A stretch of 64,000 nt of DNA from Phytoseiulus persimilis (taxonomy: Eukaryota; Arthropoda; Arachnida; Mesostigmata; Phytoseiidae), in the NCBI GenBank assembly GCA_037576195.1, contig CM075104.1, forward strand, positions 9,058,775-9,122,774, given 5' to 3'. Both the position numbers and the translations under genes were made by a program. Numbering within the stretch: the stretch's first letter is position 1; every line of letters begins with the position of its first letter. The notes beneath the pieces are model-generated. The model saw nothing but the letters and a program-made list of their open reading frames with translations, had not been told where the DNA came from and ran no database searches. Positions 36,665-47,589 of this stretch are shown piece after piece.

Positions 36665-36720
36665 CCGCAGATAACGAATCTTTTCTTTCGATTTTCCGTA
36701 AAAAAAAAACGCATCACATG
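36665..36720. repeat. Partial copy of the CCGCAGATAACGAA MITE family
   Basis: CCGCAGATAACGAA at 36665-36678, preceded by AAATC, matches the terminus of the MITE at 62879-63049, including the bases outside its core. No matching second end was found nearby, so this is a solo or truncated end. Confidence 0.5.
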
Positions 36721-37248
36721 AGATCGCTGGAATGGGAATTAACGAGTGTTGCATGAAGATGCTACAATACCTACTTCCCGACTAGAGCAACGACGATTGC
36801 CGGTGAACATTGCTCGTAACGGGTAAAGGCAAGCTACACGCTACGTGGAGATTGGATTTGAATGGAAAGGGTTCCCTCAAGAAATCCTGGTCTCTTCATG
36901 CCGACAATACAGTCTCATTGACAGAGCCCGCGGGTGAACTTCGTAAACTGCTGACGATGAGGAGCAAAGTGGTTATCCACGGAGAGCTCACTTCACACTT
37001 CGAGGAGAAAGTGATTCTCACGACACCGATTCGGCAACAACAGCAGCCCAGACACACGAAGGCGAGCCCACTGCTTCGTCAAGAGAAGTATTCAAGTGTT
37101 GCACTCTCCGACGACAGAAGATACCTCGGCAAACAAGAGTGTATGTTTCAACAACAGGCCACAGCTGCCCTCCGTAAAATACACGTCCATATCCATCATC
37201 AGAAGTCAGAGTCAGACCCAATCATGATCGCAATCGAGTTATGGTTGA
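36721..37248. other. Flank of the minisatellite element, unassigned ORF
   Basis: An open plus-strand frame runs from 36810 (TTG, no early ATG) into the repeat element. Its unique part of about 145 codons has no recognised motif and is within chance expectation for this window. Confidence 0.35.
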
Positions 37249-40200
37249 CTAGCCGGCCTTCGGCCGACTACGCTGGCCGACCCGTCCCTTGCTTCGGGAG
37301 TCTACTGCTGACAGACACACATTGCCTTACATGTAGTGTCATGAGACCTTCGGGAGTGGCTACCGATTCTCGACAGGATCCTGACCTGGAATCGAGGCAC
37401 TTTCCTCTTCCTTCACTTGGCCAGCATCATGGTTTCGAGAAGTATGGTCAGATTGGTCCCGGAATCACCCCTCCAGGTTTTGAAAAGCGTGGTTAGACAT
37501 TTCTCGAGATCACCCCTCCAGACTTGGAAAGTGATAGTCAGATTGGTCTCGGGATCACCCCTCCAGACTTGGGAAAGTATGTTCAGATTGGTCCCGGTAT
37601 CACTCCTCCAAACTCGGAAAGTAATGGTCAGATTGGAGACGGAATCACCCCTCCAGGTTTTGGAAAGTATGGTCAGATTCGTCTAGGAAGCACCCCTCCG
37701 GACTCAGAAAAGTATTGTCAGATTGGTCCTGGAATCAAGCCCTTCCCCCCCCCAGAGTAGGAGAGTAATGGCCAGATCGGTCTCGTAATCACCCCTCCAG
37801 AGTTGGAAGCTAATGGCCAGATTGGTCTCGGAATCACCTCTCCAGAGTTGGAAAGTAATGGCAAGATTGGTCTCGGAATCACCCCTCCAGAGTTGGAAAG
37901 TAATGGCCGGATTGGTCTTGGAATCACCCCTCCAGAGTTGGGAAGTAATGGCCAGATTGGTCTCAGAATCACCCCTCCAAAGTTGGAAAGTAATGGCCGG
38001 ATAGGTCCCGGAATCACCCCTCCAGAGCTGGAAAGTAATGGCCAAATTGGTCTCAGAATCACCCCTCCAGAGTTGGAAAGTAATGTCCAGATTGGTCTCG
38101 CAATAAGCCCTCCAGAGTTAGAAACTAAAGGCCAGATTGGTCTCGTATTTACCCCTCCAGAGTTGGAAACTAATGGCCAGATTGGTCTCGGAATCACCCC
38201 TCCAGAGTTGGAAAGTGATGGCCAGATTGGTCTCAGAATCACCCCTCCAGAGTTGGAAAGTGATGGCCAGATTGGTCTCAGAATCACCCCTCCAGAGTTG
38301 GAAAGTGATGGCCAGATTGGTCTCAGAATCACCCCTCCAGAGTTGGAAAGTAATGGCCAGATTGGTCTCGGAATCAACCCTCCAGAGTTGGAAAGTAATG
38401 GCCAGATTGATACCGGAATCATCCCTCCAGAGTTGGAAACTAATGGTCAAATTGGTACCGGAATCACCCCTCCAGAGTTGGAAACTAATGGTCGGATTGG
38501 TCTCGGAATCACCCCTCCAAAGTTGGAAAGTAATGTCCAGATTGGTCTCGCAATCACCCCTCCAGAGTTAGAAACTAAAGGCCAGATTGGTCTCGTATTT
38601 ACCCCTCCAGAGTTGGAAACTAATGGCCAGATTGGTCTTGGAATCACCCCTCCAGAGTTGGAAAGTAATGGCCAGATTGGTCTCGCGATCCCCCCCCCCC
38701 CCCAGAGTTGGAAAGTAATGCTCAGATTGCTCCCGGAATCACCCCTCCAGAGTTTGGAAGTGATGGCTCAGATTGCTCCCGGAATCACCCTCCAGAGTTG
38801 GAAACTAATGGCCAGATTGGTCTCGGAATCACCCCTCCAGAGTTGGAAAGTAATGGCCAGATTGGTCTCGGAATCACCCCTCCAGAGTTGGAAAGTAATG
38901 GCCAGATTGGTCTCGGAATCACCCCTCCAGGGTTGGAAAGTAATGGCCAGATTGGTCTCGGAATCACCCCTCCAGAGTTGGAAAGTAATGGCCGGATTGG
39001 TCTCGGAATCACCCCTCCAGAGTTGGAAAAGTAATGGCCGGATTGGTCTCGGAATCACCCCTCCAGAGTTGGAAAGTAATGCCAGATTGGCCTCGGAATC
39101 ACCCCTCCAGAGTTGGAAAGTAATGGCCAAATTGGTCTCAGAATCACCCCTCCAGAGTTGGAAAGTAATGGCCGGATTGGTCTCGGAATCACCCCTCCAG
39201 AGTTGGAAAGTAATGGCCCGGATAGGTCCCGGAATCACCCCTCCAGAGTTGGAAGTAATGGCAAATTGGTCTCAGAATCACCCCTCCAGAGTTGGAAAGT
39301 AATGTCCAGATTGGTCAGATTGGTCTCGCAATCACCCCTCCAGAGTTAGAAACTAATGGCCAGATTGGTCTCGTAATCACCCCTCCAGAGTTGGAAAAGT
39401 AATGGCCAGATTGGTCTCGGAATCACCCCTCCAGAGTTGGAAAGTGATGGCCAGATTGGTCTCAGAATCACCCCTCCAGAGTTGGAAAGTAATGGCCAGA
39501 TTGGTCTCAGAATCACCCCTCCAGAGTTGGAAAGTGTAATGGCCAGATTGTCTCAGAATCACCCCTCCAGAGTTGGAAAGTAATGGCCAGATTGGTCTCG
39601 GAATCAACCCTCCAGAGTTGGAAAGTAATGGCCAGATTGATACCGGAATCACCCCTCCAGAGTTGGAAACTAATGGTCAAAGATTGGTACCGGAATCACC
39701 CCTCCAGAGTTGGAAACTAATGGTCGGATTGGTCTCGGAATCACCCCTCCAAGTTGGAAAGTAATGTCCAGATTGGTCTCGCAATCAGCCCTCCAGAGTT
39801 GGAAACTAAAGGCCAGATTGGTCTCGATTTACCCCTCCAGAGTTGGAAACTAATGGCCAGATTGGTCTCGGAATCACCCCTCCAGAGTTGGAAAGTAATG
39901 GCCAGATTGGTCTCAGAATCACCCCTCCAGAGTTGGAAAGTGATGGCGAGATTGGTCTCAGAATCACCCCTCCAGAGTTGGAAAGTGATGGCCAGATTGG
40001 TCTCAGAATCACCCCTCCAGAGTTGGAAAGTAATGGCCAGATTGGTCTCGGAATCACCCCTCCAGAGTTGGAAAGTAATGGCCAGATTGATACCGGAATC
40101 ACCCCTCCAGAGTTGGAAAGTAATGGTCAATTGGTCCGGAATCACCCCTCCAGAGTTGGAAAGTAATGGTCCAGATTGGTCTCGGAATCACCCCTCCAGA

Positions 40201-40413
40201 AGTTGGAAAGTAATGTCCAGATTGGGTCTCGAATCACCCCTCCAGAGTTTGGAAACTAATGGCCAGATTGGTCTCGAATCACCCCTCCAGAGTTGGAAAC
40301 TAATGGCCAGATTGGTCTCGGAATCACCCCTCCAGAGTTGGAAGTAATGGCCGTTATTGGTCTCGAATCACCCCTCCAGAGTTGGAATTTTTATGCCAGA
40401 TTTTTATGATAGA
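37249..40413 (+). mobile_element. Minisatellite-bearing element, copy A (3'-truncated)
   Basis: The head starts at CTAGCCGGCC with a CGGCC-TTC-GGCCG hairpin, followed by conserved single-copy sequence to about 37430. Then comes a 45-bp array of about 65 units to 40390. In place of the full tail it ends in gatttttatgataga, directly abutting the head of copy B at 40414. It encodes no protein of its own. The classification is open: palindromic head, internal minisatellite, no obvious TIRs and head-to-tail tandem order recall Helitron/Helentron-type elements, but no replicase or diagnostic terminus is present. Confidence 0.75.
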
Positions 40414-43400
40414 CTAGCCGGCCTTCGGCCGACTACCTGGCCGACCCGTCCCTTGCTTCGGGAGTCTACTGCTGGACACACATTGCCTTACATGAATCAC
40501 CCATGAGACCTTCGGGAGTGGCTACCGATTTCTCGACAGGATCCAGAGTTGACCTAGAATCGAGGCACTTTCCTCTTCCTTCACTCACCCCCAGCACATG
40601 GTTTCGAGAAGTATGGTCAGATTGGTCCCGGAATCACCCCTCCAGAGTTGAAAAGTAATGGCCAGATTGGTTCTCGAATCACCCCTCCAGAGTTGGAAAG
40701 TAATGGTCAGATTGGTCTCGGGATCACCCCTCCAGAGTTGGAAAAGTATGTTCAGATTGGTCCCGGAATCACCCCTCCAGAGTTGGAAAGTAATGGTCAG
40801 ATTGGTCTCGGAATCACCCCTCCAGAGTTGGAAAGTATGGTCAGATTGGTCTCGGAATCACCCCTCCAGAGTTGGAAAAGTATTGCCAGATTGGTCCTGG
40901 AATCAATCCCTTCCCCCTCCAGAGTTGGAGAGTAATGGCCAGATGGTCTCGGAATCACCCCTCCAGAGTTGGAAAGTAATGGCCAGATTGGTCTCGGAAT
41001 CACCCCTCCAGAGTTGGAAAGTAATGGCCAGATTGGTCTCGGAATCACCCCCCTCCAGAGTTGGAAAGTAATGGCCAGATGGTCTCGGAATCACCCCTCC
41101 AGAGTTGGGAAAGTAATGGCCAGATTGGTCTCGGAATCCCCTCCAGAGTTGGAAAGTAATGGCCAGATTGGTCTCAGAATCACCCCTCCAGAGTTGGAAA
41201 GTAATGGCCAGATTGGTCCGGAATCACCCCTCCAGAGTTGGGAAGTAATGGCCAGATTGGTCTCGGAATCACCCCTCCAGAGTTGGAAAGTAATGGCCAG
41301 ATTGGTCCCGGAATCACCCCTCCAGAGTTGGAAAGTAATGGCCAGATTGGTCTCGGAATCACCCCTCCAGAGTTGGAAAGTAATGCCAGATTGGTCTCGG
41401 AATCACCCCTCCAGAGTTGGAAAGTAATGGCCAGATTGGTCTCGGAATCACCCCTCCAGAGTTGGAAAGTAATGGCCAGATTGGTCTCGGAATCACCCCT
41501 CCAGAGTTGGAAAGTGTAATGGCCAGATGGTCTCGGAATCACCCCTCCAGAGTTGGAAAGTAATGGCCAGATTGGTCTCGGAATCACCCCTCCAGAGTTG
41601 GAAAGTAATGGCCAGATTGGTCTCGGAATCACCCCTCCAGAGTTGGAAAGTAATGGCCAGATTGGTCTCGGAATCACCCCTCCAGAGTTGGAAAGTAATG
41701 GCCAGATTGGTCTCGGAATCACCCCTCCAGAGTTGGAAAGTAATGGCCAGATTGGCCTCGGAATCACCCCTCCAGAGTTGGAAAGTAATGGCCAGATTGG
41801 TCTCAGAATCACCCCTCCAGAGTTGGAAAGTAATGGCCAGATTGGTCTCGGAATCACCCCTCCAGAGTTGGAAAGTAATGGCCAGATGGTCCCGGAATCA
41901 CCCCTCCAGAGTTGGAAAGTAATGGCCAGATTGGTCTCGGAATCACCCCTCCAGAGTTGGAAAGTAATGGCCAGATTGGTCTCGGAATCACCCCTCCAGA
42001 GTTGGAAAGTAATGGCCAGATTGGTCTCGGAATCACCCCTCCAGAGTTGGAAACTAATGGCCAGATTGGTCTCGGAATCACCCCTCCAGAGTTGGAAAGT
42101 GATGGCCAGATTGGTCTCAGAATCACCCCTCCAGAGTTGGAAAGTGATGGCCAGATTGGTCTCGGAATCCCCCCTCCAGAGTTGGAAAGTAATGGCCAGA
42201 TTGGTCTCGGAATCACCCCTCCAGAGTTGGAAAGTAATGGCCAGATTGGTCTCGGAATCACCCCTCCAGAGTTGGAAAGTAATGGCAGATTGGTCCGGAA
42301 TCACCCCTCCAGAGTTGGAAACTAATGGTCAATTGGTCCGGAATCACCCCTCCAGAGTTGGAAACTAATGGTCGGATTGGTCTCGGAATCACCCCTCCAG
42401 AGTTGGAAAGTCATGTCCAGATTGGTCTCGGAATCACCCCTCCAGAGTTGGAAAGTAATGGCCAGATTGGTCTCGGAATCACCCCTCCAGAGTTGGAAAC
42501 TAATGGCCAGATTGGTCTTGGAATCACCCCTCCAGAGTTGGAAAGTAATGGCCAGATTGGTCTCGGAATCACCCCTCCAGAGTTGGAAAGTAATGGCCAG
42601 ATTGGTCTCGGAATCACCCCTCCAGAGTTGGAAACTAATGGCCAGATTGGTCTCGGAATCACCCCTCCAGAGTTGGAAAGTAATGGCCAGATTGGTCTCG
42701 GAATCACCCCTCCAGAGTTGGAAAGTAATGGCCAGATTGGTCTCGGAATCACCCCTCCAGAGTTGGAAAGTAATGGCCAGATTGGTCTCGGAATCACCCC
42801 TCCAGAGTTGGAAAGTAATGGCCAGATTGGTCTCGGAATCACCCTCCAGAGTTGGAAAGTAATGGCCAGATTGGTCCGGAATCACCCCTCCAGAGTTGGA
42901 AAGTAATGGTCAGATTGGTACCGGAATCACCCCTCCAGAGTTGGAAAGTAATGGCCGGATTGGTCTCGGAATCACCCCTCCAAAGTTGGAAAGTAATGTC
43001 CAGATTGGTCTCGGAATCACCCCTCCAGAGTTGAAAGTAATGGCCAGATTGGTCTCGGAATCACCCCTCCAGAGTTGGAAACTAATGGCCAGATTGGTCT
43101 CGGAATCACCCCTCCAGAGTTGGAAAGTAATGGCCAGATTGGTCTCGCGAATCCCCCCCAGAGTTGGAAAGTAATGGCCAGATTGGTCCCGGAATCACCC
43201 CTCCAGTTTGGAAAGTAATGGCTCAGATTGGTCCCGGAATCACCCCTCCAGAGTTGGAAAGTAATGGCCAGATTGGTCTCGGAATCACCCCTCCAGAGTT
43301 GGAAAGTAATGGCCAGATTGGTCTCGGAATCACCCCTCCAGAGTTGGAAAGTAATGGCCAGATTGGTCTCGGAATCACCCCTCCAGAGTTGGAAAGTAAT

Positions 43401-45183
43401 GGCCAGATTGGTCTCGGAATCACCCCTCCAGAGTTGGAAAGTAATGGCCAGATTGGTCTCGGAATCACCCCTCCAGAGTTGGAAAGTAATGGCCAGATTG
43501 GTCTCGGAATCACCCCTCCAGAGTTGGAAAGTAATGGCCAGATTGGTCTCGGAATCACCCCTCCAGAGTTGGAAAGTAATGGCCAGATTGGTCTCAGAAT
43601 CACCCCTCCAGAGTTGGAAAGTAATGGCCAGATTGGTCTCGGAATCACCCCTCCAGAGTTGGAAAGTAATGGCCAGATTGGTCCCGGAATCACCCCTCCA
43701 GAGTTGGAAAGTAATGGCCAGATTGGTCTCAGAATCACCCCTCCAGAGTTGGAAAGTAATGCCAGATTGGTCTCGGAATCACCCCTCCAGAGTTGGAAAC
43801 TAATGGCCAGATTGGTCTCGGAATCACCCCTCCAGAGTTGGAAAGTAATGGCCAGATTGGTCTCGGAATCACCCCTCCAGAGTTGGAAAGTAATGGCCAG
43901 ATTGGTCTCGGAATCACCCCTCCAGAGTTGGAAAGTAATGGCCAGATTGGTCTCTCGGAATCACCCCTCCAGAGTTGGAAAGTAATGGCCAGATTGGTCT
44001 CGGAATCACCCCTCCAGAGTTGGAAAGTAATGGCCAGATTGGTCTCGGAATCACCCTCCAGAGTTGGAAAGTAATGGCCAGATTGGTCCGGAATCACCCC
44101 TCCAGAGTTGGAAAGTAATGGTCAGATTGGTACCGGAATCACCCCTCCAGAGTTGGAAACTAATGGCCAGATTGGTCTCGGAATCACCCCTCCAAGTGGA
44201 AAGTAATGTCCAGATTGGTCTCGGAATCACCCCTCCAGAGTTGGAAAGTAATGGCCAGATTGGTCTCGGAATCACCCCTCCAGAGTTGGAAACTAATGGC
44301 CAGATTGGTCTCGGAATCACCCCTCCAGAGTTGGAAAGTAATGGCCAGATTGGTCTCGAATCACCCCTCCAGAGTTGGAAAGTAATGGCCAGATTGGTCT
44401 CGGAATCACCCCTCCAGTTGGAAAGTAATGGCCAGATTGGTCTCAGAATCACCCCTCCAGAGTTGGAAAGTAATGGCCAGATTGGTCTCGGAATCACCCC
44501 TCCAGAGTTGGAAAGTAATGGCCAGATTGATACCGGAATCACCCCTCCAGAGTTGGAAACTAATGGCCAATTGGTCCCGGAATCACCCCTCCAGAGTTGG
44601 AAAGTAATGGTCAGATTGGTCTCGGAATCACCCCTCCAAAGTTGGAAAGTAATGGCCAGATTGGTCTCGCAATCAGCCCTCCAGAGTTAGAAACTAATGG
44701 CCAGATTGGTCTCGTAATCACCCCTCCAGAGTTGGAAAGTAATGGCCAGATTGGTCTCGGAATCACCCCTCCAGAGTTGGGAAGTAATGGCGTTATTGGT
44801 CTCGAAATCACCCCTCCAGGAATTTTTATGATAGATTTTTATGATAGATGTATAGGAGAGGAGGTGGGGAAGGATATCCGATGACGATGGGATGAGTCTG
44901 GCTGGCGTCATAACGGGGCGGTGCACCTTATCGTCAGAATTTGGATGCGGGTGACAGTATGGAGGGGGTCAAAGTTGGGGTAAATCGCGAGGGGGGGGGG
45001 GGAGGAGGGGAGGGGGAGGGGGGAAGGGTAATGGGTGGCCTATGTCCTTCCCGGAATCACCCCCCTACATTATGCAGTTTGTTCCAAGTCGATCCGATCA
45101 ATACCGGAGGAGCCTATTGAGGACAAACAAACAAACAGAAACAAACAAAAAAACAGACCCTGGATTTTTATATATATAGATCA
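40414..45183 (+). mobile_element. Minisatellite-bearing element, copy B (full-length)
   Basis: The head is at 40414-40600. The 45-bp array runs 40600-44815, about 93 units, including long almost identical runs. The tail (44816-45180) contains duplicated ttttatgatagat, a poly-G/GGGGA tract, a GATCCGATCAATACCGG block, ACAA repeats and a terminal tttttatatatatagat. It is followed immediately by the next CTAGCCGG head. Confidence 0.8.
44985..45040 (+). repeat. G-rich tract in the tail of copy B
   Basis: A run of 12 G followed by GGAGGGG, GGGGGA and GGGGGG blocks. Four or more G-runs within 45 bp meet the pattern for G-quadruplex formation on the plus strand. The same feature recurs in copy C (47375-47420, with a 16-G run). 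Confidence 0.8.
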
Positions 45184-47589
45184 CTAGCCGGCCTTCGGCC
45201 GAACTACGCTGGCTGGCCCGTCCCTTGCTTTGGGAGTCTACTGCTGACAGACACACCTTGCCTAACATGCGGTGTCATCGGGACACCTTCGGGGGTGGCC
45301 ACCGATTTCTCGATAGGATTCTGACCTGGGATCGAGGCACTTTTCCTTCTCTTCACTGGTCAGCATTAGGGTTTCGAGAAGTAATGCTCAGATCGGTCCC
45401 GGAATCACCCCTCCAGAGTTGGGAAGTAATGCTCAGATTGGTCTCGGAATCACCCCTCCAGAGTTGGGAAGTAATGCTCAGATTGGTCTCGGAATCACCC
45501 CTCCAGAGTTGAAAAGTAATGCTCAGATTGGTCTCGGAATCACCCCTCCAGAGTTGGAAAGTAATGCTCAGATTGGTCTCGGAATCACCCCTCCAGAGTT
45601 GGGAAGTAATGCTCAGATCGGTCTCGGAATCACTCCTCCAGAGTTGAAAAGTAATGCTCAGATCGGTCTCGGAATCACTCCTCCAGAGTTGGGAAGTAAT
45701 GCTCAGATTGGCCCCGGAATCACCCCTCCAGAGTTGAAAAGTAATGCTCAGATCGGTCTCTCGGAATCACTCCTCCAGAGTTGGGAAGTAATGCTCAGAT
45801 TGGTCTCGGAATCACCCCTCCAGAGTTGAAAAGTAATGCTCAGATCGGTCTCGGAATCACCCCTCCAGAGTTGGGAAGTAATGCTCAGATTGGTCTCGGA
45901 ATCACCCCTCCAGAGTTGGGAAGTAATGCTCAGATTGGTCTCGGAATCACCCCTCCAGAGTTGGGAAGTAATGCTCAGATTGGTCCCGGAATCACCCCTC
46001 CAGAGTTGGAAGTAATGCTCAGATTGGTCTCGGAATCACTCCTCCAGAGTTGGAAAGTAATGCTCAGATCGGTCTCGGAATCACCCCTCCAGAGTTGGAA
46101 AGTAATGCTCAGATTGGTCCCGGAATCACCCCTCCAGAGTTGGGAAGTAATGCTCAGATTGGTCTCGGAATCACCCCTCCAGAGTTGGAAAGTAATGGCC
46201 AGATTGGTCCGGCCATCGGAATCCGCCTCCCCGGGTCCGTACCCGAGTTGGAACCGGGTACCCGAAGTCGGCGGGTAAACCCCTCCAGAGGGAAACCCGG
46301 GTCAGATTGGTCCGGAACCGGGTATCATACCCGGTTCTGCGATCCCCTATTGGAAAGTAATGGCCAGATTGGTCTCGGAATCACCCCTCCAGAGTTGGAA
46401 AGTAATGGCCAGATTGGTCTCGGAATCACCCCTCCAGAGTTGGAAAGTAATGGCCAGATTGGTCTCGGAATCACCCCTCCAGAGTTGGAAAGTAATGGCC
46501 AGATTGATACCGGAATCACCCCTCCAGAGTTGAAAACTAATGGTCAAATTGGCTCGGAATCACCCCTCCAGAGTTGGAAAGTAATGTCCAGATTGGTCTC
46601 AGAATCACCCCTCCCAGAGTTGGAAAGTAATGTCCAGATTGGTCTCGGAATCACCCCTCCAGAGTTGGAAAGTAATGGCCAGATTGGCACCGGAATCACC
46701 CCTCCAGAGTTGGAAAGTAATGGGCCAGATTGGGTCTCGGAATCACCCCTCCAGAGTTGAAACTAATGGTCAAATTGGCACCGGAATCACCCCTCCAGAG
46801 TTGGAAAGTAATGGCCAGATTGATACCGGAAATCACCCCTCCAGAGTTGAAAACTAATGGTCAAATTGGCACCGGAATCACCCCTCCAGAGTTGGAAAGT
46901 AATGGCCAGATTGGTACCGGAATCACCCCTCCAGAGTTGAAAACTAATGGCCAGATTGGTCACCGGAATCACCCCTCCAGAGTTGGAAAGTAATGGCCAG
47001 ATTGGTCCCGGAATCACCCCTCCAGAGTTGGAAAGTAATGGCCAGATTGGTCTCGGAATCACCCTCCAAAGTTGGAAAGTAATGTCCAGATTGGTCTCGC
47101 AATCACCCCTCCAGAGTTGGAAACTAAATGGCCAGATTGGTCTCGGAATCACCCCTCCAGAGTTGGGAAGTAATGGCCTTATTGGTCTCGAAATCACCCC
47201 TCCAGGAATTTTTATGATAGATTTTTATGATAGAGTATAGGAGAGGAGGTGGGGAAGGATATCCGATGACGATGGGATGAGTCTGGCTGGCGTCATAACG
47301 GGGCGGTGCACCTTATCGTCAGAATTGGATGCGGGTGACAGTATGGAGGGGGTCAAAGTTGGGGTAAATCGCGAGGGGGGAAGGAGGGGAGGGGGAGGGG
47401 GGGGGGGGGGGTGGGTGGCCTATGTCCTTCCCGGTGAGTCGCCCTACATTATGCAGTTTGTTCCAAGTCGATCCGATCAATACCGGAGGAGCCTATTGAG
47501 GAGACAACAAACAAACAACAACAAACAAACAAACAAACAAACAACAAAAACAAACAAACAAACAAACAGACCCTGGATTTTTATATATC
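45184..47589 (+). mobile_element. Minisatellite-bearing element, copy C (full-length)
   Basis: The head is at 45184-45370. The array runs 45370-47205, about 40 units; its first part is a distinct subfamily (gggaagtaatgctcag in place of ggaaagtaatggccag). It is interrupted at 46206-46350 by GGGT/ACCC palindromes, then reverts to the ggccag type. The tail at 47205-47589 is collinear with copy B's tail: G-tract, ACAA run and AT-rich end, the last ending tttttatatatca. Confidence 0.8.
46205..46350. repeat. GGGT/ACCC palindrome cluster inside array C
   Basis: Five self-complementary motifs: GGGTccgtACCC (46233-46244), CGGGTACCCG (46255-46264), GGGTaaACCC (46273-46282), ACCCGGGT (46295-46302) and a perfect 9-bp hairpin AACCGGGTA-tca-TACCCGGTT (46316-46336). 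Fragments of the 45-bp unit lie between them. Confidence 0.85.

Larger units (their letters stand above)
37430..47205 (+). repeat. 45-bp tandem repeat, three arrays, about 200 units
   Basis: The unit spells ggaatcacccctccagagtt followed by ggaaagtaatggccagattg and gtctc, 45 bp in all, with scattered substitutions and 1-2 bp indels. The arrays are 37430-40390, 40600-44815 and 45370-47205. Being 3 x 15 and stop-free in several frames, it translates as 15-residue repeats (ITPPELESNGQIGLG or ESPLQSWKVMARLVS), giving open frames up to 499 codons on + and 374 on -. Indels break frames repeatedly and no frame keeps a start or splice context, so these are treated as non-coding. Confidence 0.97.

Noticed and set aside
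37803..39302. 499-codon ORF (and 374-codon minus ORF at 41180-42304) as a repetitive protein gene
   Set aside because: Open frames follow from a stop-free 45-bp period; frames shift at frequent indels, and there is no start, signal or splice context.
37430..47205. Possible CRISPR array because of many regular repeats
   Set aside because: The units are contiguous 45-bp tandem repeats with no unique spacers, in eukaryotic DNA without cas genes.
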